A stretch of 64,000 nucleotides of DNA from Pelotomaculum terephthalicicum JT (GTDB lineage Bacteria; Bacillota; Desulfotomaculia; Desulfotomaculales; Pelotomaculaceae). The position numbers and the translations under genes were made by a program. Each line of letters starts with the position of its first letter. Within the stretch, counting starts at the first letter, position 1. This document shows positions 34,805 to 43,726 of the stretch, one piece after another. Under the pieces are notes generated by a model. It saw nothing but the letters and a program-made list of their open reading frames with translations, was not told where the DNA came from and did no database searches. The stretch lies in contig NZ_JAKNBL010000006.1 in the NCBI RefSeq assembly GCF_022410535.1, forward strand, positions 62,001-126,000, given 5' to 3'.

Positions 34805-36304
34805 ATGTTGTACGAAAGCACCAGGGGCCAGTTCAAAAAAATTTTATCAGCGGAAGCAATCAAACTGGGCATTTCACCTGATGGAGGTTTATTTGTTCCT
34901 TTTGAAATACCACAGATTACCATAAACTGTTTAAAGGAAATGGCTGGTCAAGGTTATCAAGCCCAGGCCGCTGTCGTTTTAAAAAAATACTTTACAGATT
35001 ATAGCGGAGAAGAAATAGATGAGTGCGTTTCTTTGTCTTATAACCGGGAAAAATTCGATTCACCCCTAATTGCGCCGGTCCGCCAATTAAACGATTCACT
35101 ATATGTTTTAGAGTTGTGGCATGGACCGACTTGCGCTTTTAAAGACATGGCCCTGCAAATTCTACCTCATTTATTAACCAAGGCGGCGATAAAAACAGGT
35201 GATGATTCAATCATTGTGATTCTTGTGGCTACCTCCGGCGACACGGGCAAAGCCGCCCTGGCAGGTTTTAAAGACGTACCGCGCACAAGGATTATTGTTT
35301 TTTACCCGGAACAAGGGGTAAGCGCGATGCAGCAACTGCAAATGATCACTCAGGAAGGAGATAATGTAGATGTAGTCGCCGTCCGGGGCAATTTTGACGA
35401 CGCTCAGAACGGGGTTAAAGATATTTTCGGCGACATTGGGTTTAACCATGACCTGCAAAATAAAAACTATCGTCTTTCTTCAGCCAACTCAATTAACTGG
35501 GGACGCTTGGTGCCACAAATCGCGTATTATTTTTCCGCTTACTTGGACCTGGTAGCCAAGGGAAATGTGACCTTGGGAGAAAGAATTAACTTTGTAGTGC
35601 CAACAGGCAATTTCGGCAATATTTTAGCTGCCTATTACGCTTTAGAGATGGGCCTGCCGGTAAACAGGTTGATTTGCGCTTCCAATGCCAACAATGTACT
35701 CACCGATTTTATCCGTACCGGTGTGTATAACCGTAACCGGCGGTTCTGGAAGACTGTTTCTCCATCGATGGATATCCTTATCTCCAGCAACCTGGAACGT
35801 CTGCTATATCATCTGAACGGCAGCGACCATATAAAAACCAGAGAATGGATGGCTAATTTAAAAGATTCGGGAATATTCCAGGTGGACGAAATGACTTTAG
35901 CGCGCATTGATAGACTTTTTTGGTCTGGATTTGCGGATGATAACGAAACAATTAAGACAATTCGCTCAATATTTCAAGAATATAGCTATGTAGTTGATAC
36001 TCATACCGGTGTGGGCATAAATGTATATAATAAATATATCAACTCCACAGGCGACCATACCAAGACAATTATCGCCTCAACAGCCAGTCCTTTTAAGTTT
36101 AACGCCAGCGTGGCCCGGGCCATCCTGGGGGACGACGCGGTGCGGGGCAAAGACGAGTTCGAACTGTTAGAACTGCTCTCTGTTTTAAGCGGCATGGAGA
36201 TCCCCCCGGGTCTCAAAGACCTTGATAAAAAAACCATACTGCACCGGAGAACGGCATCTAAGAATACTATGCGTGAAGAAGTCAAAAAAATCTTGACCGT
36301 ATAA
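34805..36304 (+). CDS. thrC: Threonine synthase
   Basis: The 499-residue PLP enzyme makes threonine from O-phosphohomoserine. The PLP lysine lies in HGPTCAFKDMALQ; the phosphate loop is VATSGDTGKAALAG, followed by VPTGNFGNILAAYYA. ATG 34805 is chosen because GGGAGGG precedes it; the ATG at 34790 lies upstream of that site. The rest of the branch (hom-thrB-lysC) is 2 kb away on the opposite strand. The long form is of the ThrC class with an N-terminal Thr_synth_N domain. Confidence 0.96.
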   Translation: MLYESTRGQFKKILSAEAIKLGISPDGGLFVPFEIPQITINCLKEMAGQGYQAQAAVVLKKYFTDYSGEEIDECVSLSYNREKFDSPLIAPVRQLNDSLYVLELWHGPTCAFKDMALQILPHLLTKAAIKTGDDSIIVILVATSGDTGKAALAGFKDVPRTRIIVFYPEQGVSAMQQLQMITQEGDNVDVVAVRGNFDDAQNGVKDIFGDIGFNHDLQNKNYRLSSANSINWGRLVPQIAYYFSAYLDLVAKGNVTLGERINFVVPTGNFGNILAAYYALEMGLPVNRLICASNANNVLTDFIRTGVYNRNRRFWKTVSPSMDILISSNLERLLYHLNGSDHIKTREWMANLKDSGIFQVDEMTLARIDRLFWSGFADDNETIKTIRSIFQEYSYVVDTHTGVGINVYNKYINSTGDHTKTIIASTASPFKFNASVARAILGDDAVRGKDEFELLELLSVLSGMEIPPGLKDLDKKTILHRRTASKNTMREEVKKILTV

Positions 36305-36399
36305 TTAACCGGGTTAATTTCCTCAAATATATTACAATTTCTTTATAATAATGCATTAATTAATAATTATATGATGAATTATGACAATATATACAAGTT

Positions 36400-36437
36400 A
36401 CAATTAAGGACCCTCATTATTGAGGGTCCTTAATTGT
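36400..36437. terminator. Bidirectional terminator between thrC and the 36417 gene
   Basis: A perfect 17-bp inverted repeat (ACAATTAAGGACCCTCA and its complement) with loop TTAT lies 95 bases after thrC. It overlaps the last codons of the convergent gene. A/T-rich ends on both sides allow use in both directions. Confidence 0.8.
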
Positions 36438-36743
36438 CTTATTAATATTGACATACAAAGCCCTTTCTTTTTCGTCATATTCAGCATGGAATTTACCTTT
36501 CGCTGCAATTCCAAAGTGGTTAAAAAATCCTCTGCCAAACACTTTAGTCTTTTTTATATTTTGGCCTTCACTGCTGGCTTTTATCCTAATAACACTAGAA
36601 TCAGGATCAAAGGCCAGTTCAACTTTACTGACATTCAATTTCCCCCGGGCATATTTGTTCAACACTATTGAATTCTTTGAAATTGTTACCAATGGTAACT
36701 TAGGTACTCGTTCGCCACGTGGTTTATAAACTTCAAATGCCAT
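36417..36743 (-). CDS. Conserved-looking hypothetical protein
   Basis: The 108-residue product begins AFEVYKPRGERVPKLPLVTI and reads like a small beta-rich domain (ISKNSIVLNKYARGKLNVSK, then VIRIKASSEGQNIKKTKVFG). The N-terminal layout, with K/R-rich pieces and no signal peptide, is that of a cytosolic protein. I do not recognise a named family. SD GGAGTG precedes ATG 36743. The last codons lie in the shared terminator hairpin. Confidence 0.7.
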   Translation of the reverse strand: MAFEVYKPRGERVPKLPLVTISKNSIVLNKYARGKLNVSKVELAFDPDSSVIRIKASSEGQNIKKTKVFGRGFFNHFGIAAKGKFHAEYDEKERALYVNINKTIKDPQ

Positions 36744-37148
36744 ATTTCACACTCCTATTTTTGACATCAACTAAATTATAAATTGAAAACTTGTAATTGT
36801 CAATCATTATGTCAAATAAAGGAATTAATTATTTTAAAGCTTAAGTATCAAAATATTTGCCAGCGCTTAAATAGTTCTTTTTCAATGCAACATATATTAT
36901 GATCGTCAAAGTTTATCCGGTCATGTATTAATTTACAGTTTTCATTATTAGCAGAAACTTGACAAAAACAAAGACTATTTTAGATATTAGCAGGGATTTA
37001 GACCTTTTCGGGGAAACGTTATTTAACAGAGGTGTAATTCATGCATAGGGTTGCGAGTAACGCGCTCCTGCCTGGAATGGGAATAGGTCATACGATATAT
37101 AACAGCAATGGCGAAATATAATTAACAGTAACATTGTTCATTTAAAGC
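36744..37148. other. Intergenic stretch with a promoter and a broken HD-GYP start
   Basis: The stretch is AT-rich. It contains a good sigma-A promoter (TTGACA 36959-36964, 16 bases, TAGATA 36981-36986) on the + strand and the 26-codon remnant listed separately. Nothing else was recognised. Confidence 0.55.
37041..37121 (+). pseudogene. N-terminal remnant of an HD-GYP-type protein
   Basis: After the promoter at 36959 and SD AGAGGTG, ATG 37041 opens 26 codons: MHRVASNALLPGMGIGHTIY, then NSNGEI and TAA. The pattern R-V-x-x-x-x-L-x-P-G-M-x-x-x-x-x-I-Y-N-S-N-G-E-I is the usual start of HD-GYP phosphodiesterases (normally followed by LL and a Gly-rich turn). The rest of the gene is gone. It could also be an unrelated short peptide. 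Confidence 0.4.
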
Positions 37149-38213
37149 TTACGGACAATAACGTTTTGCCCCCCAGTATTCTCCACCGTAAGCTCTACTG
37201 TCAATTGCGCTGATCTGTATGGACGAACCGCTGTTGGGTGAATGAATCATCATACCGTCGCCGATATACATAGCCACATGGTGGATTTGGCCCTGTCCCC
37301 CTTTAGCCGCGAAAAACAACAGATCACCCGCTAAAAGAGCGTTTTTATCCACCATCTGACCTTCTCTTGCTTGTTCGTCTGCATCTCTCGGAATGGATAT
37401 GCCTTGTGACTGGTAGAGCCGCATGGTATACCCGGAACAGTCGAAACCATAGGAAGACGTACCGGCCCATATGTACCGCAGGCCCAAGAAGCTCATTGCT
37501 TCATTTACAATTTCCGCCCGGGAAAAAGCTAACTCATTTGTAAGCTTAACATCCTGCCGCGGCAGGTAACCGGTACCGCCGTCGGGCAGCCGAACCGCAA
37601 CGGCGGTTGTTTCTTCCTCCAGCGCCGGAAGTCTGGTTTGGTAACAAAGCTCGGTAATTGTCTCAGTTAATTCTTGATTTGCATAAAGTTTCGTGAACGG
37701 TTTTACAACAACAATATTAGGCTGGGTTTCCAACTCGCTTAAAAAAACCTGTCCGTTAACTATATGGGCCGCCGGCACCCAACCAGGATAGCCTGCATTA
37801 TTAAGGTTGCTTTTTTGTTTAACAGCCGCCACTTTTAACCATTCACCGCGTCGTTCCAAGACTGTTACCGGCTCTCCATAAAGAGCCTGGGTCTCAGTCT
37901 TGCCAACCAGCCACAACCTCATCTCAGTGTCCATGCCGGCAGCCCAGGCGGCCGGATTACTCGGTTTTTCCAAGAGAAGGTGGTCATAGTCGCGGAGTGG
38001 ACCGGGTTCCGACCAAAACATCGTTACCGGCTCAGTTACCACTCCTTGGGAAAGCACCGCCGGCGCGCCGGTTCCCGTCGATTCAGCCGGCGCTGCCGGT
38101 TTGGCCGGTGTAGCTTCGGGGCCGGACTCCAGCCCTGAAGTTAACCGGCATGACATCAACATCAATAATGTCATGGTGGACAATAAAAGAACGCAGCTGC
38201 GGGAATAGTTCAT
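37149..38213 (-). CDS. SH3 / NlpC-P60 cell-wall endopeptidase lipoprotein
   Basis: The 354-residue precursor has a lipoprotein signal (LLMLMSC, Cys22). A Pro/Ala-rich linker follows, then SH3-like modules (about 95-225; GEWLKVAAVKQ, GYPGWVPAAHIV), then NlpC/P60 (about 235-354). Catalytic Cys is in YGFDCSGYTMRLYQ, His in IHHVAMYIGDGMMIHS. It fits the YkfC type, which cuts gamma-D-Glu-diamino acid bonds in wall peptides. Confidence 0.93.
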   Translation of the reverse strand: MNYSRSCVLLLSTMTLLMLMSCRLTSGLESGPEATPAKPAAPAESTGTGAPAVLSQGVVTEPVTMFWSEPGPLRDYDHLLLEKPSNPAAWAAGMDTEMRLWLVGKTETQALYGEPVTVLERRGEWLKVAAVKQKSNLNNAGYPGWVPAAHIVNGQVFLSELETQPNIVVVKPFTKLYANQELTETITELCYQTRLPALEEETTAVAVRLPDGGTGYLPRQDVKLTNELAFSRAEIVNEAMSFLGLRYIWAGTSSYGFDCSGYTMRLYQSQGISIPRDADEQAREGQMVDKNALLAGDLLFFAAKGGQGQIHHVAMYIGDGMMIHSPNSGSSIQISAIDSRAYGGEYWGAKRYCP

Positions 38214-38482
38214 TTAATTCAGCTCCTACGTTTCTTCAGGTAGTCAGTACGATTCCTTTATTCTGACTCCTGACTTCTGAGAGTTAATAATATTATATCC
38301 CTTAAAATGTGTTTCAGACCTAAACCTCATCTGCGTTTTATAAATCCATTCCGGCTAAACGCCGCAGCTTAATTGCTGCGGCGCTGTCCCTTACGTTTAT
38401 TTTCATTGGCAATCTATTACTACTCAGGAGTTAGAATGAGAGGATTGTTTATTGTCTCGAAACTCGTGAATACCTAAATACT
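38214..38482. other. Spacer with a GC-rich hairpin
   Basis: Between lysC and the NlpC/P60 gene, CGCCGCAGC (38360-38368) pairs perfectly with GCTGCGGCG (38375-38383), loop TTAATT. It lies about 100 bases after the lysC stop on the minus strand and lacks a U-tract, so it may be a weak terminator. Confidence 0.5.
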
Positions 38483-39727
38483 TTAGAGACTTTTTTCATT
38501 TGCCAGGTTAAATTTATTATGCAAGGTATGTACGGCCTTTTCCGCCTCCGCTGCTTCGATGACACAGGACGTTTTAATCTCGGAAGTGCTAATCATTTCC
38601 AGGTTAATTCCTTCTTCCGCAAGCGCTTCAAACATCATGGCGGCTACCCCGGGGTTGCTGACCATGCCGGCACCTACAATGGAAACCTTGGCCACACTGT
38701 CTTTACTGGTGACTCCGCTGGCGCCAATTTCCGGCAGGAGGTCTTGCACGACAGACAACGCTTTTTTCAAATCGCTCCGTGAGCATGTGAAGGATATATC
38801 ATTCCTTTCGTCACGTGTCGCGCTTTGAATGATCATATCGACGTTTATTTTTTCATCGGCTAGCGATTTAAATAATTTATAAGCAATGCCGGGCTTATCA
38901 AAAACATCGTACAATCCTATCTTGGCAACATTTAAATCGTATGCCACACCGGTAACCACAAGCGACCTTTCCATACTGTCTACCTCCCTTACTATCGTTC
39001 CCAAATTAAGATTAAAGCTTGAGCGCACGTGCAGGGGCATCCCGTATTGCATGGCCAATTCCACCGAGCGGGGGTGCAGCACAACGGCGCCGAGATTGGC
39101 CAGTTCCAACATTTCATCATATGAGACCACATCAAGCTTGCGGGCTTCGGAGACAATCCTTGGATCCGTTGTGTAAACCCCGTCAACGTCTGTATATATT
39201 TCGCACAGATCAGCTTTCAACGCGGCGGCAAGAGCTACGGCGGTAGTGTCTGAACCACCGCGGCCCAGAGTGGTAATGTCGTTTCGTTCATTTATTCCTT
39301 GAAAGCCGGCCACAATAACGATGTTGCCCTCGTCCAATTCTTTTTGCAGGCGGGCGGTATTAACATTTAATATCCTTGCTTTTGTATGGGCATTATCAGT
39401 TAAAATACCTACCTGCGCCCCGGTAAGAGAAATAACCGGCGCTTTTAGTTCCTTGATGGCCATAGCCAGCAGCGCTATTGAAACTTGCTCCCCGGTTGAC
39501 AAAATAACATCCATTTCCCTTTCCGGCGGGCTGTCGGTTATTCCTTCAACCAGATTAATTAAATCATCAGTCGTGTCACCCATCGCTGACACCACTACTA
39601 CCACCCTGTGACCTTCAGCCCGCACATCATTAACCCGGCGGGCAACCCGCCGGATCCGTTCAGCGTCAGCCACGGAACTGCCGCCGTACTTCTGCACAAC
39701 TAACAATAATATCGCCTGCCCTTTCAC
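38483..39727 (-). CDS. lysC: Aspartate kinase
   Basis: The enzyme phosphorylates aspartate, the first step to lysine, threonine and methionine. The N-terminus VVQKYGGSSVADAERI and GRGGSDTTAVALAAAL bind substrates. Two ACT domains (GLYDVFDKPGIAYKLF, VGAGMVSNPGVAAMMF) give feedback control. The frame starts at GTG 39727; the usual family start falls a few codons later, so TTG 39706 is possible. It is last in hom-thrB-lysC. Confidence 0.96.
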   Translation of the reverse strand: MKGQAILLLVVQKYGGSSVADAERIRRVARRVNDVRAEGHRVVVVVSAMGDTTDDLINLVEGITDSPPEREMDVILSTGEQVSIALLAMAIKELKAPVISLTGAQVGILTDNAHTKARILNVNTARLQKELDEGNIVIVAGFQGINERNDITTLGRGGSDTTAVALAAALKADLCEIYTDVDGVYTTDPRIVSEARKLDVVSYDEMLELANLGAVVLHPRSVELAMQYGMPLHVRSSFNLNLGTIVREVDSMERSLVVTGVAYDLNVAKIGLYDVFDKPGIAYKLFKSLADEKINVDMIIQSATRDERNDISFTCSRSDLKKALSVVQDLLPEIGASGVTSKDSVAKVSIVGAGMVSNPGVAAMMFEALAEEGINLEMISTSEIKTSCVIEAAEAEKAVHTLHNKFNLANEKSL

Positions 39728-39776
39728 TCCCGACGGTTTCGCCGGACGTTAAATGATTTATATCCATAATAAAATT

Positions 39777-40679
39777 TTATTTTACTTCAAGTGCTCTCGC
39801 ACCAATCGGACTTGGTTTAAGAACCAAGGTTCTGCACTTTACGCCATTTTGACGGAATGTATCGCCCATCACCCGGGCAATTAAATCAAAGTTGCTGTCA
39901 GCAAGAGCAATCACTGACGGTCCCGCGCCGCTCAGAGTAACACCTCTGGCTCCGGCCAATTTTGCCGCGGCCAGCACCTTTTTCATACCCGGAACCAGAA
40001 CTGAACGGAAGGGCTGGTGAAGGTGATCCTCCATCGCTGTCCCCAACAAGGTAAAATCACCCTTTTGCAAGGCGGCAACCAAAAGAGCAACCCTGCCTAA
40101 ATTAAAAATAACGTCTTGAAAAGGCACCTGAGACGGCAGAACGTCCCTTGACGCTTTCGTAGCGAGAATGAAATCCGGAATAGCCACAACGCATTTAATG
40201 CCTTGAGGCGGTTGTATTTTCATGTTCTTTAATTCACCGTCGGCCTGAACCGAGATCACTATACCGCCCAGGACCGCAGGTGCTACATTATCCGGATGGC
40301 CTTCCAGCAAACTGGCAAGGCCAATTATTTCTTTTAAGGAAAGCCTCCCCCCAACAAGTAAATTAGCAGCTATTACCCCGCCAATAATGGCGGCGGTACT
40401 GCTTCCCAAACCACGGGCGACTGGTATCTGGTTAATCAGTCGAATTTTCAAGCCCGTGGGTTCGAAACCCACTTGCTTGAAAACTTGCTGCGCGGCCCGA
40501 AAAACAAGGTTGTCCACGTCCCTGGAAATATCGGCCGCACCTTCGCCTGTCACTTCGATGGTCAAGCCATGAGGAACTTGGATAATCTCCACTATATTGT
40601 ATAATTCCAAGGCCATCCCCAGGCAGTCAAAACCGGGGCCGAGGTTGGCGGTGGTAGCGGGTACCTGCACACGAATCAT
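39777..40679 (-). CDS. thrB: Homoserine kinase
   Basis: The 300-residue GHMP kinase has VPATTANLGPGFDCLGMAL at the start, the ATP loop ARGLGSSTAAIIGGV and the C-terminal TLSGAGPSVIAL. It makes O-phosphohomoserine for ThrC. It begins eight bases after hom. Confidence 0.97.
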   Translation of the reverse strand: MIRVQVPATTANLGPGFDCLGMALELYNIVEIIQVPHGLTIEVTGEGAADISRDVDNLVFRAAQQVFKQVGFEPTGLKIRLINQIPVARGLGSSTAAIIGGVIAANLLVGGRLSLKEIIGLASLLEGHPDNVAPAVLGGIVISVQADGELKNMKIQPPQGIKCVVAIPDFILATKASRDVLPSQVPFQDVIFNLGRVALLVAALQKGDFTLLGTAMEDHLHQPFRSVLVPGMKKVLAAAKLAGARGVTLSGAGPSVIALADSNFDLIARVMGDTFRQNGVKCRTLVLKPSPIGARALEVK

Positions 40680-40687
40680 TTGAGGTA

Positions 40688-41980
40688 TTAATCCCCCTCG
40701 GTGCGAATCACACTTGTTATATCATAGACAGCGGGCAGTTCTTTTATTGATTTCAATGCCTCCTGGAAATTTCCTTCCAGTACTTCATGCGTTACCAGGA
40801 CAATTTCCGCTGAATGACCGGAAGTGTGCCTTTGGATGACAGAAGCCAGACTCACTTCATTATTTCCAAAGACTAAGGCAATCCCGGCCAACACTCCGGG
40901 CTTGTCGGCAACATGCAAACGCACGTAATATTTGGTCGCGGTTAATCCCATAGGTTTAACCGGCTTTTCCTCAAAACAAGTACAGCTGATTATGCCCGGC
41001 ACATTTCGCAGCAAATTACGGGCCGCGCTCATCACATCAGCCGTCACGGCGCTGGCGGTAGGCATTTCACCAGCGCCCCGCCCGTAAAACATTACGTCTC
41101 CGACTGCGTCGCCCCGGATAAAAATCGCATTGTAAACGTCATTCACCGAAGCCAGCGGGTGGTGTTTCGGAAGCAAGGCCGGGTGCACGCGCACTTCAAT
41201 GCCTTCATCAGTTTCTTTAGCGATCCCAAGCAGCTTGATTACATAATTCAGTTCGTTGGCGTAAGTTATATCTTCAGCGGTAATCCTGGTAATACCTTCA
41301 ACAAATACTTGATTTAAAGGCACTCTGGTATTGAAAGCAATTGAGCTCAGGATTGACAGCTTGCGCGCCGCGTCGTAGCCTTCCACGTCGGCGGACGGGT
41401 CGGCTTCGGCATAACCGAGTGCCTGCGCCTCCCTGAGCACCTGTTCAAAGTCCATGCTTTCATTGGTCATCCTGGTCAACATGTAGTTTGTTGTCCCATT
41501 GATAATACCGATAACCTGCTGGATCCGGTTAGCCGCCAAACATTCTTTCAACGGCCTGATTATGGGTATGCCCCCGGCGACACTTCCTTCAAAAAGGACA
41601 TCCGCATTACTTGCCTCCGCGGCTTCGAAAAGCTCTTTGCCATGTAAAGCGATCATGTCTTTATTCGCGGTAACCAGGCTTTTGCCCTTTTTTAGCGCCG
41701 TCATTGAATATTCCAGGGCCGGGTTAATCCCGCCCATGACCTCTACCACCAGGTCAATCTCAGGGTTTTCAACAATCTCACTGACGTTGGCAGTAAGCAG
41801 ACCATCACTCAGATCGACGCCCCGGTTTTTCGCCGGGTCCCGCACCAATATTTTTTTTATCTCAACCTTTGCGCCTACTTTTTGCTCTATTCCCTTACTA
41901 TTATCTTTCAGAATGCGGTACACGCCCCGGCCTACGGTGCCAAGGCCCATCATGCCAACACGAATAACTTTATCAGACAC
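40688..41980 (-). CDS. hom: Homoserine dehydrogenase with ACT domain
   Basis: The protein has the NAD(P) site VGMMGLGTVGRGVYRIL, the catalytic region NGTTNYMLTRM, then DPSADVEGYDAARKL, and a C-terminal ACT domain (VADKPGVLAGIALVF) for threonine feedback. GTG 41980 with GAGGGAG six bases upstream is preferred to the frame start at 42022. First gene of hom-thrB-lysC. Confidence 0.96.
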   Translation of the reverse strand: MSDKVIRVGMMGLGTVGRGVYRILKDNSKGIEQKVGAKVEIKKILVRDPAKNRGVDLSDGLLTANVSEIVENPEIDLVVEVMGGINPALEYSMTALKKGKSLVTANKDMIALHGKELFEAAEASNADVLFEGSVAGGIPIIRPLKECLAANRIQQVIGIINGTTNYMLTRMTNESMDFEQVLREAQALGYAEADPSADVEGYDAARKLSILSSIAFNTRVPLNQVFVEGITRITAEDITYANELNYVIKLLGIAKETDEGIEVRVHPALLPKHHPLASVNDVYNAIFIRGDAVGDVMFYGRGAGEMPTASAVTADVMSAARNLLRNVPGIISCTCFEEKPVKPMGLTATKYYVRLHVADKPGVLAGIALVFGNNEVSLASVIQRHTSGHSAEIVLVTHEVLEGNFQEALKSIKELPAVYDITSVIRTEGD

Positions 41981-42263
41981 TCTCACTCCCTCTTTCCTTA
42001 GACTAATTAACTGTATTGTCACAAACTAATTCGCCTGAAATAGTCCGGTTACCTGCTCTTAGTTAAACATATTCCCAAATTTCATCTTTATATAAACGTA
42101 TCAAGGGTTAAATTCCTTAATATGCGCGTTCACAACAGTTTATGAGAATTCACCCCTGGTGACATTATACCGTCTCTTTTTTCCAGGTGTCAAACAATGC
42201 TTCAGCAAATTTCAGGACTGGCGATGCAAGAAGTTATCGCCAATCCGCACCGCACCCTGCCGG
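41981..42263. other. Spacer between the hom operon and the ger operon end
   Basis: This stretch holds the hom leader and promoter area on the minus strand. No riboswitch or T-box was recognised, and no open frame is convincing. Confidence 0.5.
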
Positions 42264-42434
42264 CTAAAATTCCTGCCTGACAAACAGGGCGTAGACGGCC
42301 AGGGCCAGGACAAAGGCGGCCAGCACCAAGACCCCGATCCCGCCGCGCTTGTATCCGTTCTTTAGCGCCCATCGGCCGTAGGTATATGTATAATAAGTAA
42401 TTGCCAGAGGGAAAAGCAGCAATAGCCACTTCAT
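42264..42434 (-). CDS. Small membrane protein of the ger operon
   Basis: ATG 42434, two bases after the gerC stop and preceded by GGTGAG inside gerC, opens a 56-codon frame ending in TAG. It begins MKWLLLLFPLAITYYTYTYG, with a second hydrophobic stretch GVLVLAAFVLALAVYALFV. Two membrane helices joined by a basic loop (RWALKNGYKRGG) are clear. It is the fourth gene of the germinant receptor operon; small fourth proteins (GerD- or GerAD-like size) occur in some ger operons. Confidence 0.75.
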   Translation of the reverse strand: MKWLLLLFPLAITYYTYTYGRWALKNGYKRGGIGVLVLAAFVLALAVYALFVRQEF

Positions 42435-42436
42435 GT

Positions 42437-43726
42437 TCACTCACCAGATTTTACTTGAGTGGTTTTCAACTGGAGGCCGGTCCGCCTGATCCTGGTGTGC
42501 ACCGTGACGTTAACCTGCGCCTCCGGGTACTTCTGCAGCCAATCAAAATTACGCCATGACTGCACAGTCCAAAAATGGCCCTTCACTTGTTCACCGAAAC
42601 CGAAAATATCTGATTTGAACTCTTCCTGTGTGCGTTCGATTAGTTTCTGACACCCTTCCCGGATATTTTCTGAAAAAGCTTCTTCCAGGATTGGCTTGTT
42701 GTCCGGGCTTTCGTAATTGATGCCGCTTAACATCGCCGCCAGGTCAGCCTCCAAATAAATATCCACGTCAACCGTCACGCTGCCGTCTTCATTAAAGCGG
42801 GTAGCGTATTTGGGACTGCGCGCCTGGTGAACACTCAGGCCAATCCCCGAAGGCTCGGCAACAAGCGGGTCAAGGATAATTAAGAAACCATTTTCGAATT
42901 GACCACGCAGCATCAGGTAATACCTGGTTTCCTCACCGTTCAAAGTTCCTACCATCTTGTCTCCCCGGAAAACAGCGGTACCGTCAAACTGGGCCTTATT
43001 TTCCCCGGTAATCGGCACTTCCCCGGCAACATACCTGCCCAGAGTCTGTTCCCCCCCTTTGACCACACCCGGTTTGGCTGTCTCCAGTCCGCCCTCATGG
43101 ATAGCCGCCAGCGGCAGGCTGGGTTCTATCGACCAACTCTTGTAATCCTGATAAAACTCTTTAAACATGCTGTTTTGGTATAGCCCGTGGGCTGCCGACA
43201 AACTCCCGATCAGTTCGTATTGTTTAGTAGGGCTCAACTCCAGGGGCGGCTGGTTTTTTTCCAGGAAATCTTTCGCTTTGCCGCGGCAGACGAAAACATA
43301 AGAGGTGGCCCGCAGTTCATGGTACCGGCTTAAGGTGCTGAACCAGCTTCCCAGACCTTCTCTAGCCATATCCTCTGAAAAAATGTACGCCTTGGTATGA
43401 AGCAACGATAAATGCCTGCTGGTTGACGTGCCTAACTGCTCGATCCCGGCAAGCGGGCCGTAGGTCTCCACGCTTTGCACGACAACGTTTTTCCCTTCCC
43501 CTTTAGCGCTCCCTCCCCCTCCCCCTCCCCCGCCCATTCCGGCAATAGCTTTGGGGTTGGCTATGCTGACGGTCACTACCATGTTGTCCTTCTCTCCTTT
43601 ATCGAAGCCCATGGCCAGGACGTAAAACGTCTCGTCGGTCTCCCTGCTGCCAAAACAGCCGGTTAGGAAGAGCAAAGTGAGCGCTGCCAGAAAGAAAAAA
43701 AATATCTTAGCTGCCCGCACGCGCAC
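42437..43726 (-). CDS. gerAC: Germinant receptor C subunit, Ger(x)C family lipoprotein
   Basis: The 429-residue lipoprotein has lipobox LTGC (Cys24) and the Ger(x)C pattern: FYVLAMGFDKGEKDNMVVTV, then TSRHLSLLHTKAYIFSEDMA, and a C-terminal RTQEEFKSDIFGFGEQVKGH. A Gly run (MGGGGGGGGS) sits near residue 65. Subunits A, B and C form the spore inner-membrane germinant receptor. Confidence 0.95.
   Translation of the reverse strand: MRVRAAKIFFFFLAALTLLFLTGCFGSRETDETFYVLAMGFDKGEKDNMVVTVSIANPKAIAGMGGGGGGGGSAKGEGKNVVVQSVETYGPLAGIEQLGTSTSRHLSLLHTKAYIFSEDMAREGLGSWFSTLSRYHELRATSYVFVCRGKAKDFLEKNQPPLELSPTKQYELIGSLSAAHGLYQNSMFKEFYQDYKSWSIEPSLPLAAIHEGGLETAKPGVVKGGEQTLGRYVAGEVPITGENKAQFDGTAVFRGDKMVGTLNGEETRYYLMLRGQFENGFLIILDPLVAEPSGIGLSVHQARSPKYATRFNEDGSVTVDVDIYLEADLAAMLSGINYESPDNKPILEEAFSENIREGCQKLIERTQEEFKSDIFGFGEQVKGHFWTVQSWRNFDWLQKYPEAQVNVTVHTRIRRTGLQLKTTQVKSGE

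Noticed and set aside
36959-37040. Riboswitch in the leader at 36.96-37.04 kb
   Set aside because: The 55 bases between promoter and SD contain no recognisable aptamer motif.
42159-42365. Plus-strand frame of 68 codons
   Set aside because: It is the complement of the small ger membrane gene at 42264-42434 and its flank, with no SD.
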